Positions 11,320 to 23,165 of a stretch of DNA of 28,625 bases are shown one piece after another. Source of the DNA: Echinostoma caproni (taxonomy: Eukaryota > Platyhelminthes > Trematoda > Plagiorchiida > Echinostomatidae). The notes beneath the pieces are model-generated. The model did no database searches, was not told the DNA's origin, and saw only the letters and a program-made list of their open reading frames with translations. The translations under genes and the position numbers were made by a program. Location of the stretch: positions 7,948 to 36,572 of the forward strand of contig UZAN01044371.1 of assembly GCA_900618425.1 (NCBI GenBank), in the 5' to 3' direction. Within the stretch, counting starts at the first letter, position 1; each line of letters starts with the position of its first letter.

Positions 11320-13606
11320 TATCTCGATTCAGCTCCGCAGAGGAAACACGTGCTCGCGGATGACCACAGGGGCACATGTATGGGTCACTGAGAATTTTAA
11401 TACAAATCATCTGTCTGGTACTGAGCTCGCTCCGTGCGGATTTTTTTCCTATTCACAGAGCAAATGATTTCAGTTACAGGGCAAAACGAATAGCATTTGG
11501 ATGACAAACCAAGCATTTTAGGATAATTCTTTTAGTCAGATTATAATTTGTATTTGGTATTTTAATATTTTTTTGAAATGTTTCCAATTCAAAGCCTTCA
11601 AATTGTAACTTTTGATTGCTCGCGTACAAACTATGTACGTGTAATCCACAAAAAAATGCTTATTATTTATTGCTCGTGGAACCGATATGCAGCTTATTTC
11701 ACACCCCGTTAGATAAACTTACCTATCATTGTCCAGAAACGTAATTGCACATTAACAATGTAATTGTTGTTCACCGTTCGAAGTATACCACCATCACGAA
11801 AATAATTATTTCTTTTGTATTTGAAAATCAAATTTGTTGTCATAAGCTGGTATAAGAACCTCCTCTGAGTCTGTGTGTATGTAAGCATCATTTTATGTTT
11901 AAAATGTGATCGGTTACGGGAGTTAAACAGCGGGATCTGACTGATTTTGTCCGAATTCAAATGATTTGCATCAATAGGTCAAGTTTAAGCAAATGTAAGT
12001 CTTGTTAAATTTGTGTGTGATGCTAGAGCACCGCTGTGCAGGACGCGTATGTTGTCCGAGTGAGTGGTCACACGACGAACTTGGTAAATTTGTCACGTAC
12101 TTTGATTCAAAGGCTTTTAACACAGATCACTTGGATTCTTGTGAAAATGAAAGTTATCACCTTCATACACACACTGGTGGATGTCGAAAAAATGGTTTGA
12201 GAACTTATTATTAGAGTACAATATGAGGTAACCAAATCCCCGAGTAAAATCACAAACGTCCGAAGTTAAAACTTCCATTGCATAGCAAAATGGAAATGTT
12301 TGGAACCCAGCTGGTTCTATCTGTGAATTACTGCTCAATGCCTTCTGAGCTTTGTGCATAGAATCAAACGGGTAAACAAAATGCATGAATTGTACTCCGT
12401 TCTATCCCATATCCTCATGTTTCGGTCGCGTTTGAAAAACAATATAACAGCCAATGTGTTTTTTCAACTCACGCTTCTATCACGGAGCCCAATTTGGGCT
12501 CAGTACCGAGTAGCTTCATGGTAACCTTTTGTCCTCAGAACGGGCATCACCTAGACTGCGTTATACTGAAAATGTACAAACCAATCCTCTTCAGTTAAGA
12601 AACTTCACATGATACTGTGATTTCCTACGTTTTTTAATTTTTTTTACATACAAAAGTATTGGGTAAATATCGGGTCTGAGTAGAAATCTCCGTTCGATGC
12701 ATACAACTGGACGATTACATATATATACATAAATGTAAACATATATATATATGTAGTTATATGGAATAGTTGAAAATCCTTCTGGTTCACCGTATACAAA
12801 CAGTTGTGACTTTTGTTTACACCTAAGTAAGTGGCATTCATTGTCCTCATAAACAGGTGCTAACAAATCTCCGTTTGACCGACGGTTGGAAATCAAAGAG
12901 AAATACCGTTGAAATCATGCGCCAAGATTCATTTCACATAGCATACTAAAGTGAAAGATTGACAGAGAATGCACCACCCTGTGTCTTAACAAGGCGGAAA
13001 GAACAGGTGAGTGAGAGTTCGTGATTGACCAGGTATTGTTCTACCGGTTGTGAGCGGTAAAGGTCAGTCTACCTAATTGTTGCTCAGTACGCCTTGGCTC
13101 GTATGTAGTATCCATGTCTATTTGGTTTCGAGCCTCAACTATAGGCGGTCCTTATTGTTTGTTGCCTGACCACTAATTTGTTCTATATGTCTGCTATTCA
13201 AAACGCTAATCGAACAGGGTTAACCAAATAAATGTTTGAATGGTCAATGACATTCATATTTCATACTGTTTACGATGGAACCGATAATGTTTACTGGGCT
13301 TGTCAATGAACAGTCACACTATGGCGTTGAACGAGACCGCAACTGCTGGTATAAACTTCATCATCATCCGACTGTTGGTCTCTGTACCCAATACCCTGCT
13401 AAAACGCCGGACAGGTTTTTCGAGCTCAAAACGATCCAAATTTCGCGTTTTTCCGAATAATTGACTGTCATCCATTTCAACATTGCTCGTTGTTGCAATA
13501 AATTATTATCGCTTCAATAATGATACATTAGTTCCTTCAATGTGCGTTATAGTGACAAGAGTTTCAGCTTTGTCTTAATTGACAGTTCCTTTTTGCGAAC
13601 AGTTAG
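11319..13606. other. Non-coding stretch, no gene recognised
   Basis: This stretch contains AT-rich sequence with an imperfect TATATA tract at about 12717-12757. The overlapping minus-strand frames at 12591-12896 read through that tract and are not convincing. A perfect palindrome at 12485-12501 is listed separately. No domain or RNA gene was recognised. Confidence 0.55.
12485..12501. repeat. Perfect 8-base inverted repeat GAGCCCAA/TTGGGCTC
   Basis: Two 8-base arms flank a single T and could form a GC-rich hairpin. No U-run or gene end follows, so it is not a bacterial-type terminator. One or two such palindromes are expected by chance here. Confidence 0.8.
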
Positions 13607-13929
13607 ATTGACCGCCATATTGGTTTTCATACTGCTTATGGTCTCTTCTGGAACCATGCTCTATTCTGTCAGCAGATACATCATCGCAAAATACGTGAAT
13701 TCCTAAATAGACTGTGTCCAACCCTAAGTCCGGAAGTACCTGCGTACGATAACGAGATCCACTTAACAACAACAAATGTGTACATGAAACAAGGAAACGA
13801 TGTTTCCAACAGAGTCATAACCCCGGAGGCTAGTGCTGAGTTGAGCAGGGTCCGTGGCCTGCAAGAAACTTTCAAAGATGGGTTGTGCTATATCGTGTAA
13901 ATGGAAAATGAAAAGCAGTCTGATCAGCT

Positions 13930-13972
13930 GCGCGGTGGCCGAGTGGGTAGCACGCTTGCGTCCCCCCCCCCC
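13930..13972 (+). repeat. tRNA-like A-box fragment ending in poly-C (probable SINE head or tRNA pseudogene)
   Basis: The string GCGCGGTGGCCGAGTGGGTA contains TGGCCGAGTGGG at 13936-13947, which matches the RNA polymerase III A-box consensus TRGCNNAGYNGG exactly. The preceding GCGCGG resembles the 5' acceptor strand of a Leu- or Ser-type tRNA. After AGCACGCTTGCGT the tRNA likeness stops at eleven C (13962-13972), and no B-box (GGTTCGANTCC) follows within the next hundred bases. It is therefore not an intact tRNA. A truncated tRNA-derived SINE head is the best reading. A coincidental match to a short consensus remains possible. Confidence 0.5.
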
Positions 13973-16900
13973 TCCGTCAGTTGTGCATATTAAATATTAA
14001 ATAAATCACGAATCCTCCTGGAGACGGTTACGTTTCAGAAATTATACAAAATTCATCTCTTAAAGATGGTACAGATGAATATAAACGTTACACAAGCCAG
14101 GATACCGACAATCCCATAACGATGGAGTGCAAGCTTACCGCAAAAGCAACTAAAAGATGATCCATTAGCTGCAATAAAATCATCCAACGTTCTTTTTGAA
14201 CGAACTCTGCTGCAGACACCCCATTGGTCTACCTCTATTCGCGTGGACGATGGAAAACATGAAAACTTTGTAACTGTATTCCGAAGTTTCCCTATGCCAT
14301 CATGGCTCATAATAAGGAAGATCAAGAGTCCCCGAACTGAGAAACCGCGTAATACAATAAACTATATATCTCCCCTGGTGAACCATCTGAGCAATAGTCA
14401 TTCCAGTCGCATTCGCTTCGCCTCTCAGGCAATCACGGTATTGGTTGTCGTTGATTCCATCATTTGCGATGCACTGGCGGCGTGTGTGGGTGCGTCAGAC
14501 CAGGTACCACAGCGGATACGGTTTCTGTGAGCAATGCACGTCCATGGGTGTCTGTAATGGATGTAATGTTATGTTCCTTTTGATTGAGCAGAGACGGAGA
14601 AATGATCACGATTTCAGTTCGAGGTGGGACGAGGCACACCATGTTGGTGCGTCTTCATTCGAATTGCTCACAGTGGACACGGTGAATGTTTTTTTTAGCT
14701 TGTACACACAGTGCTCCGCGCATCCTGTCAGATCTCGATGTGAACTGGCCGACTATGAGGTCCAGTCAACCTGCATACTTCCGCGCACTGTTCTATTCCA
14801 TTGCACTAAGGGGTCTTTTGACCCCGATTCAGACAAACAGTTTGACCATGAGGTAGGTAAACTGCAGAATTATCGTGGTTGCTTTCAAGAAACAGCAATA
14901 CTTGTTTACTGTTTACCGATTGGAACATGCCGTTGACCGCCTGAACCCGGGGATATTCAACAAACTTCGGGCTCCAATGCATTCAACATTGCATACAAAC
15001 GTTTCACTCTAAAATTGTTCACTTGCGCATCAACAACGTGGAAGATTTGGAGGTGCTGTCAGCCGAGATAAAGTGCAAGGAAGTCTAGGAGAAATTCCTG
15101 AGTTTTTATTTTTGCTTTTGCGCACACATTTGTAGAATCGCGTAATTTGCTGTTGAGTTTAGTGTTACAGATGGATTATCCCGTCGCCAGTAGAGATCGC
15201 GCAATGCGAGAGAGTATACGCGTGTTGGTCAGACGCTATAGCACAAGGTTTGATTAAAGCGCGCCTTCGGTGTTTGTGCCTGTCAATACATAGTCCAGCA
15301 ATACTCTCCCAAAACACCAATGAACAGGGTCGGTAACCGCCTCACTCCCTCCAGCATTTACCACAATATTCCAAACCACACGATATTTAGTTTGATTTAT
15401 TTGATTTATTTTCTTTCACTGTGTTCTAATAAACGTATTATTGTGCCTCATTGTAAGAGGCAGTATGCATTGATATTTAAATGTCACGTGATCGTGTTAA
15501 TCAATAGATCTATTCTGCTCCATCAGATTGTCGCAGTGAAAAGCAAACGGATGCATACATCGTACGGCTATTTTCAGTGAAGAACAATAGAACACGAGCA
15601 TCAAGTTATAATTCATGTTTTCCTTGTAATTATTGCTTTGTATTATTGCATTCGATTGAATCACGTTAAGATCCCTTTAGAACGTTATCACCCAGTGACA
15701 GTGTATCAGAAAACATAGCGACGTAACAGGTTACGAGAAGAAAACAAGAGAATCTTCAGAATCTTCATCTAGACCTCAAATAATCAAAATGAGAGCGAGG
15801 AATGGCGCAGGAACGAAACGGAAATTTGATTTCATCGAGGGACGAAAGTGTCTGGCCTGTATTGAAAACAGAAGCAATAAACAGGCTGTATAGTTGTCGG
15901 ATACAGATGCAACTGAAAGCAGATTTACAAGGCACAGAGAACTGAATTGAGTTGAAATAAACTAAAATAAGCCTAAACTTTTGGCAAGTTAGGAAGAAAA
16001 ACAATAGAACATGAATAAACAAATGGTTGTTCGGTAATGCATTGTTTCCATTCACAAATGTGCTGAGCTGACCAATAAACTTTAGTCAAAGTGTAGGCCC
16101 TACCAAACAATTCACTTCATCCAAATATGGAATTTGACCAGAATGCCACAAAATTAAATCGATTTATAGACAAGAGAACACTTCCGCATATTATCAACCC
16201 TCTTTATTGAAGTTAAACACCATTGCCTTCGGTTATTAGAACCCAGTGAAATGGAATTTCAATTTTACTTATTAATTGAGAACAACAGTATTCTCAACTA
16301 CACCAGTTTACGGAAATCTTTGGGACGTCCAAATGAATTCTGGTGAGCGTTTGATTTAGAAAAAGAGCACGTGACTCTAGATCTATATGCGGTAATTAGT
16401 CCAGAGCGGGAGACACACATCGGTGTGCGGATGGCGCTGATTTCAAACTAATTTCTTCCTGCATTAATGTAGAGAAAGAAACTTGAAAAAGAAAACAAAT
16501 TATTTTCACGCAATAATACCACTTCAGCTCAGATGTGTACTTACTGGAAGAGGTTGCTCTTTGAACCTCCCTCAGGCATTCGACAAGGCCTTCCTGGTGC
16601 ATACAACTCCCCATTCAACCAGTCATCGAATCATATTCGTCGAAAAAAATATATTTTCCCCGGAAACTTCTCAAATGATTGTGGTTCACTTAAACTGGTG
16701 CAGTGACATATCTTGCAACTGGAGTCACTATTCTTATACCATCATCTTTAAAGGTAATTCCAATTGGACTAGTTCAATTCATATTTCAAGGACAGATACG
16801 TTGCCCACTGTACCAAACGGTTGAGTTGAAATCGCCCCAGGTAATAGATGTTTTAACCTAGAATATTATGTTGACCTCGTGATAACAAGAAGCCATAAGT

Positions 16901-17631
16901 GGGTCATTCTGCATGCCTTAAAACTCCTGGTTATCGAGGTATATAGATGCTTGCTGTGCTTCACACTATCCACATGCAAAGTATCCATAGAAAATTAGCA
17001 GGAACCTCTGCCTACATTCCTTATTTATGGTCCCCAGTTAGTGGTTAAAAACAGATTTGACCACTGTGAGAGTTTTATTTCAACACGAAACTAGAGCGGT
17101 TGCCGTCATTTGTGACATCTGTCACCTCGTAAAGCCTTCGGAATTTCTGTTTTTAAATGAACAGGTTGAAATTGCCGCGGTTTTAGTGGCTTGCTTCACT
17201 GCGGTAAAACCTGGCACTTTTCTGAGCTGAGTGTGATAAGAAGATTACTGTGACTGGCCACTAATCTCTACGGAACATGGCTCGAATTTGATAAGACACT
17301 CAGGTGATCGTGATTGTTTTTCGTACAGTGGGCTTTTCTCTAAGCTCCTTCTCAATGAAACGCCTGAAGATGAAGTCACGAAAACAAGCTTGTTCTCTAT
17401 ATTACTTGTCTTTTGAAAATCTTATGTGAATCTTCCATGAATCGAAGTTTATTGGAAAACTAGGTCAGTAGATCAGCTTTTGTCCTTTGCTGTATTGCTC
17501 GTTGATCATAATTGTGAATAACCTAATGTCAAATGGACGAGTAACGCGATTCGAATTTCTAGGTTAAATCAGTACGGGCGGCTCTCCTTTGTAGAGCGCC
17601 TATAAACAGTTCCATACAGAGTGATCTCTTC
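13973..17631. other. Region without a recognised gene; holds the longest open frame
   Basis: The longest open frame of the window, 163 codons, lies at 14445-14936 on the plus strand. It starts inside a GC-richer patch, overlaps open frames on the minus strand, and shows no domain I recognise. A frame of about 113 codons at 16483-16824 is likewise unrecognised. A minus-strand frame at 14053-14325 ends in a hydrophobic stretch that could be membrane-spanning, but nothing else supports it. A GGGGTC-TTTT-GACCCC hairpin lies at 14810-14825. Long frames are expected by chance in the locally GC-richer parts, so I call no gene here. Confidence 0.5.
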
Positions 17632-18480
17632 TGCAATTCAAATTGAAAGGGCATCTTTCAAAATGGCGGTATGAGAAAATTGCAGCCAATTGGCCCGAAT
17701 TATCCTCCTTAATGCTTGTGTGCAATTGTTCTCAGCTGTGATCAGATCCGGCCGTAGTGTTAATTCGATATAATTAGTTTTTGTCCTCTTTAGTTTATGT
17801 CTTGACGGCAACATTCCTTTGGTTATGCGATAAATTGGGCTTATGTTCACACAGAAGCACTTGCGCAGGTAGAAACTGAGTTGTCAGGTTTATATACCTC
17901 TCGATCAAGTTACATCTCGGCTTCAATTATATATCAAAATCTCGTCGACGTTTCTTCATCCGGTTCCGTCATGGTTTAAACTACAAAATGCTTATATAAC
18001 GAGCCGCACAACTCATGGTTAGTTTTCTAAAATCAAATTTTATTTTTCTTATATTTTGGTTCCTTCAGGATGATGGATATTGCGTGAGTAGTTTGAAGAC
18101 AAATAATTTAGAAACTAGATATTCCAATAATCGTCTAGTTCCCTGTGCATCACGTGATAAAACGATTAATAATGTAGAACACCTGGGTTGACGGGAATGA
18201 AACCTATATAAAGCAGCAATCGCTTCGTAGAGAGAGTGATCTACCATGATTATTAGTTTAAACGATTTTTCAAATTTGAGCTGTAACTTTCGAACTATTA
18301 CAAATTTTATTGTGACGCTCAAAGTTGCTTGATTTCAAACGATGGTAGATAAGAACCAACAACACTAAAATGGTAGATAAAGCTAGGAATAAATACTCTC
18401 AAACTATAGCCATCGGAATACTTGTATCTTGTTTGCATCAAAAAAGAACTTCAAAAATAGGAGTCTCGTTACACGAGCTG
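17632..18480 (-). mobile_element. Old dispersed repeat, copy B (unclassified family)
   Basis: Read on the minus strand, this aligns collinearly with 3995-4825. Blocks in order are: CGTG-AA-GACTC-ATTTT near 18480-18450; CTTTATCT at 18382-18375; the 25-base identical block at 18301-18277; a CAACC-GTTCTA-CACAGG section around 18190-18140; GTGCGGCTC at 18009-18001; a CATAAGCC-TTTAT-GCATAA section around 17845-17815; AGCTGAGAACA inside 17743-17721; and ATTTGAA-TGCAG at about 17641-17631. Copy B carries about 35 bases after the 25-base block that copy A lacks. Short minus-strand open frames at 17638-17850 and 18065-18322 are not preserved in copy A, so coding capacity is not supported. The edges are approximate. 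Confidence 0.7.
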
Positions 18481-21400
18481 GATCAATACTCGTGAAATAA
18501 CATGTTTTCATCGAATACTTTTCTGAAATCCGTTTCATCTCATTTGTGCTTGAATCTACATTGTTGGTGCACCAGTGTTGCATTATGTCTGAAGATACAT
18601 AGCTAGATAGATAACTAGTACCTTGAGCGGTGGTCGAAGTTATCACAAACATATTCTTGTGAGTTTTGTAGAAAAAATGACCGCGTTCACTTTGTACTTG
18701 ATTGAACATTAAACCTCTGATGTAACAGATAGAAATGAGTTCTGTAATCTAATTCATGTCCAACATAATAATATTTACACCCATCTTCCGTTTTTGCATT
18801 CAGCTTTTATACCTAAGTAGAAATTCAAACAAATTGGTAATTGGATTGAACAGTGCGATCAGTTTCTCTATTTCGAATCCTACAAATTTATGGAATCAAA
18901 ATTTAAAGTGCCATACGATCGATTTTTCATCACGTTTTGACATTTCGTTTGCTGATCTCATCAACATGATTTTACTTGGAAGCTGTTTCAGTGTAATACA
19001 CTGGGTGAGAAGACCATTGGTTCAGTAAATGGTATTTGGCACTATTTATTGTTGCTATTTGAGTCAGTGATAAGTGCACCACCGATGACGAAGTGCATGA
19101 TTACAGGTTTATATTAATTTTGTTTCACGAACAATTTTAGATGACTAAAATGTTTTTGATTTAACTAAAAATCGAATTTTATGAACCTAGGACCAACAGA
19201 CGATCTAGAAAGATGTACTCATATTATAAAGGAACAGAAGTTGAAGTCATTTGCGCATTAGATCCTATTCGAGGTCAAAAGTGCGTCACAGCCAGTGTAT
19301 TGAATACATAATATTTTGTACAAAAATGGAAAAAGCGAAAAATCAATGTGATTTAATTTGTTAGTTTCAGGTCACAAATTGGGAGCAATTTTGGATCAGC
19401 TGGAAGTTGCATCCGAATTAATTCAAGTCAATGAATTATAACCACGTGAATCAGAAAAGATGGGGAAAAGGTAATGAGGCTAATATAAATTAAACGGGTG
19501 TCAGTGATAAAACTCAATTCGATCAATTCAGCTGATTGATTCTTACAAAGAAAGCGATGTTAAAAATTATGCACCGGTCATAAAATATGCAGACATCTGT
19601 TTCACATTTTGGAAAGAATTCTCTTTCATCATCGGAGCTGGGTTTTTTGATGAAATTAAACGAATTGAAAATACAAGAAACTTTTGGACAAAATATTGAA
19701 AGTATGCATGCCTACCCTCACCGATCTGAACTTAAATATTTATAAACACAATTTGTGTGGTGACCTGATATCACTTACCAACGTAGTCGATTGATCTGCA
19801 TCTATTCTTTAGAACATCGTTATCAAATCCACCAAATTTTTATGAAGTCGTTCTTTATTTTGTGTTTCATTACGAGTCACACTTTTGCCTCCAATGCACA
19901 TTGTACAAGTGGCACACTGACCTCTCGCTCCCGGTTGTGAAAGGATTTTATTTAGTTATTCAATAGAGCAGCTATTATGGATTATATGTCGGATAAAATA
20001 ATGCCTCACAACAACTAACCGAGATGGCAAGGGTTTATTAAAATTATTTGGGATAATTCTTGAGTCGCTTCTATGAGAATATATTGTGTTTTCATACATG
20101 ATGAAGTTGGCGATTTTCATGTTGAGATTATTTTATGTTGCCAACCAAGATCATGCACGTTTAATTGCCAGTTGTTCAGCCTAGAAACTACGTAGATCAA
20201 AGTAAACAGAAGACAAATTATTGCCAATACGAAACGCTTTTTTGTCGATAAATGTAATAAAACTGAATTTAATCAAAAAGAAAATATTTTAGTGTATCAT
20301 ATTCGGCCATTACTGTACTTGATCTATAGGTATATCTATATGCATATGTATATATCGATTCTTTCGGTAGTATTCGGTTAACGTAACCCTCATCTATTCT
20401 CCTATCATTGACACGCTTCAGTTTGTAACATTCCAAATCCGTTTGTCATCATTTATATTCCCCCAAAGATATTGTTTTTGAATCTCTGATTTCTAAATAG
20501 CCTGAAAATATCTGAGGTCACTCAATCATTTTTAAAGAATCACATCTGGCCGGTTTGTTGATTTATGTGAAAGTGACTACCTCCGGTTTCCAAAGAACAC
20601 GTTTCAAGTGAGTTTATTTGAATACAAAGAGACGTATTTTTGGCATGCGGAAGAAAAGGAATGCACTTAAGGTTGAATTCTTGTCATTTATTGTAGTTTG
20701 ATGTGTGCGTTTGACATTGTGCAGAAAAACGTGACTTATCAATTACTCCGAAAAGAGTTTTGTCCTCTCTCTCATCATAGAGATCCACAACTCTGGGCAG
20801 GCACTCTGTAGATGAATCTGGACATTTGCATTGCTATGCATGCAAGTGAAAATATCGATTGTTATTATGATATATCCTTGGATGATTAGCACTTTTTAAC
20901 TGAATTTGTATTTATCTCTACGTCCAACCGAACTGACAAGCTGTTTGAGTGAACTACCCGATTTGCCTTGCCTACCACTTGCATCGAATAAATATTTTAT
21001 TCGCATGCCAGTTATCCCACTTCAGGTATGTCCAAGGGTTTTCTCTCGAGTTTTGGAGACTTCAGAATGGTAGTTTGAGACCTAGCACCAGTACAGAGTA
21101 TCTTATATCTTACCCATTTCATACAGCCTTCAGTATCCTTAAAACCTCCAGGCGTCTAACCTGACCGCACTCACCATCAGGCTGCATTCCAAAGCTATAA
21201 AATCTGTGTCATCTATGCCCTTTGCATTTCTTTCTGGTTTCAGATGCATATATGGACTAGTCTTTGCACAGTGATCCTTGGTGTGCTCTGTCCACCGAAA
21301 AGTATCTACAGTTCGTCGGAAAGCGCGTTTGAATCGAACCTCTGTCTAGCGATTATGCTAAATATGGAAACAGTGATGCTTTCACAATGTGGCTACCGTC

Positions 21401-21670
21401 GAGCAGTACTTATTTATGAAAAGAATGAAGAAGAATGTTTGTGAATTCTCTAGTTAAGTTAACCGATTGGATGAAAAACCGCTGTTTTTTGTTGCACTCC
21501 ATGCTAACCGCCACTGACAACTTGTGAATGTAAAAGTCGTTTTTCTTCAGTTTCTGTAGGCTGTAACCGTTTCATGTTCAGCTGTGAGGATTTGTTGATC
21601 ATTTTTGATTCACTAATTAGCCGGTAAATGATTTAGTCATACCCCGCTAATTACGACATCGTTGACAGTA
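18481..21670. other. Non-coding AT-rich stretch with weak exon-like signals
   Basis: No domain, RNA gene or transposon was recognised. Two places carry good-looking splice signals next to open sequence (19371-19441 and 20900-21447) and are described in the findings, but neither resembles a known protein. An AT-rich palindromic tract with ATATGCATAT lies at 20338-20347. Confidence 0.5.
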
Positions 21671-21930
21671 ACGACGACGACGACCACAATGACCACGATG
21701 ATAATGATGGCAGGTAGATGATCAGGTAGATTGTTGATATCGGTGCAGACAACAGCATACTGTGAAACTGTTTTGCATAATCGATAAGTTTGCAAGTGCG
21801 CCGATTACACACATACACACACACAAACAAAGTCACACGCAAGCGCCTGGTGAAGGCAAAATCTGTTTGCACACATCTCGGCGCACACTGGTGAGCGCGC
21901 GCAACCACGCACACACACACACACACACAC
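21671..21930. repeat. Simple-repeat patch: ACG units and (CA)n
   Basis: An (ACG)n run of about five units starts near 21672. Interrupted CA stretches follow at about 21808-21825, and a clean (CA)10 run at 21910-21930. The 127-codon minus-strand open frame across this patch encodes Cys-Val repeats from the CA run and is an artefact. Confidence 0.85.
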
Positions 21931-22346
21931 GACAACGGTGATCTACTTAGGCAGTGTTCCGACCGTGTGTATGTACAGAAATGGCACCAAATAAAACCAG
22001 AAAACCGCTCCACTTTACGTGAAACTGCATACATATATGGTGGTTTGAACTGATTTCCGGAGCATTTGGTCGTCTGTTTGTACTTGGTCAGTCAGGTCTT
22101 TTGAACGACAGAGCAGTAAACTTGAAACCAGAAACCGAACTGGTTGCGACTTGGTGAGTGGAATGAATCTCTATAGAAAAGCGTACTGACGTGGCACCAC
22201 GGGAAATACCGGGTAGAGATGGAGGGATACCCGATCGGGTGGAATCTTCAATGAGTTGAGAACAAGATAACTCAAATGCTCACACAGGTCACTTGGGTTG
22301 GGAACCAGCATATTTAATGTTTCATTTCAGTTTATTAACGAGATGA

Positions 22347-22377
22347 GACAGACAGACAGGCAGGCAGACAGACAGAC
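22347..22377. repeat. (GACA)n tetranucleotide microsatellite
   Basis: About eight GACA/GGCA units are present in tandem, with two GGCA variants in the middle. It is a simple repeat with no gene context. Confidence 0.9.
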
Positions 22378-22630
22378 GAACAGAAAAATAGACAATCAGA
22401 GTTAGAGAAACCGTTTGAAACAATACTGTAGCATTGCATGATCTAATGATATGAATGTGGTTGCCAAGACACGATTTCATTTTGCATGATTCGGGAGCAA
22501 ATAAGGATTCATTTAAAAAGCATTCATCTGGAGAACCACACTAGTGGGAATTGAAGCGAATTGCGCTGTGTCACCTCAGAGGCAAACAAAGTACTGCTAA
22601 ACTTGGTGGAATTGTTTGATGCGTGCTATC

Positions 22631-22666
<36 letters not shown>

Positions 22667-22699
22667 ACATCATCATCATCATCATCAACATTATCATCA
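22631..22699. repeat. (TCA)n trinucleotide microsatellite
   Basis: Near-perfect TCA units run to about 22687, with CAA interruptions around 22666 and 22687, then degenerate units. Open frames on both strands here encode poly-Ile or poly-Asp and are repeat artefacts. Confidence 0.95.
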
Positions 22700-23138
22700 G
22701 CATAATCTGTAACAGCGTCTGTTTCAAAACCAAGAGAACTAAAATTTTCGTTTTTGGATAAAGAGACGCACGTGCAAGTGATTTTCAAGTTAGTAGTAAC
22801 AATGCACAAAACAGGGTTGCACTTGTACTTCTGTAATTCATCTACCGTCTAATGAATTTCAAAGAATGTCAAGACCTTTCCACAATGTGACGATAAGGTG
22901 CAGTCGACAAAAATTGGAATTTACCTTCATTATTAGATTTCCTTCTCACTTCCACAAAAAAGGCATTTTACTGTCAACTGGTCTGGCTGTAAAGGACTGG
23001 CCGTTTTCATTCGAATCGTCCTGTGTTTAGTCCGCATTCGGCAGGTGATATCTCGAATTGACCCCGAGCAAAACGTACACGATTTCAAGCGGGATCGGAT
23101 CCAACTACAACACGCTCACTGTGCAAAGAAGATGGTTA

Positions 23139-23165
23139 ACAAATAAACAAACAAACAAACAAATA
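23139..23165. repeat. (AAAC)n microsatellite
   Basis: About five tandem AAAC units are flanked by AAAT variants. It is low-complexity sequence only. Confidence 0.9.

Noticed and set aside
14053..14325. Minus-strand open frame ending in a hydrophobic stretch that resembles a C-terminal membrane anchor
   Set aside because: The rest of the frame resembles no tail-anchored family, and nothing supports transcription on this strand.
16396..16614. Minus-strand open frame with a donor-like CCAGTAAGTAC near 16546
   Set aside because: There is no convincing acceptor upstream and no recognised protein. A good donor string alone is common by chance.
21651..22034. Minus-strand open frame of 127 codons
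   Set aside because: It runs across a CA microsatellite that encodes alternating Cys-Val. The length is an artefact of stop-free repeat sequence.
22561..22809. Open frames encoding poly-Ile (plus) and poly-Asp (minus)
   Set aside because: They are products of the TCA trinucleotide repeat.
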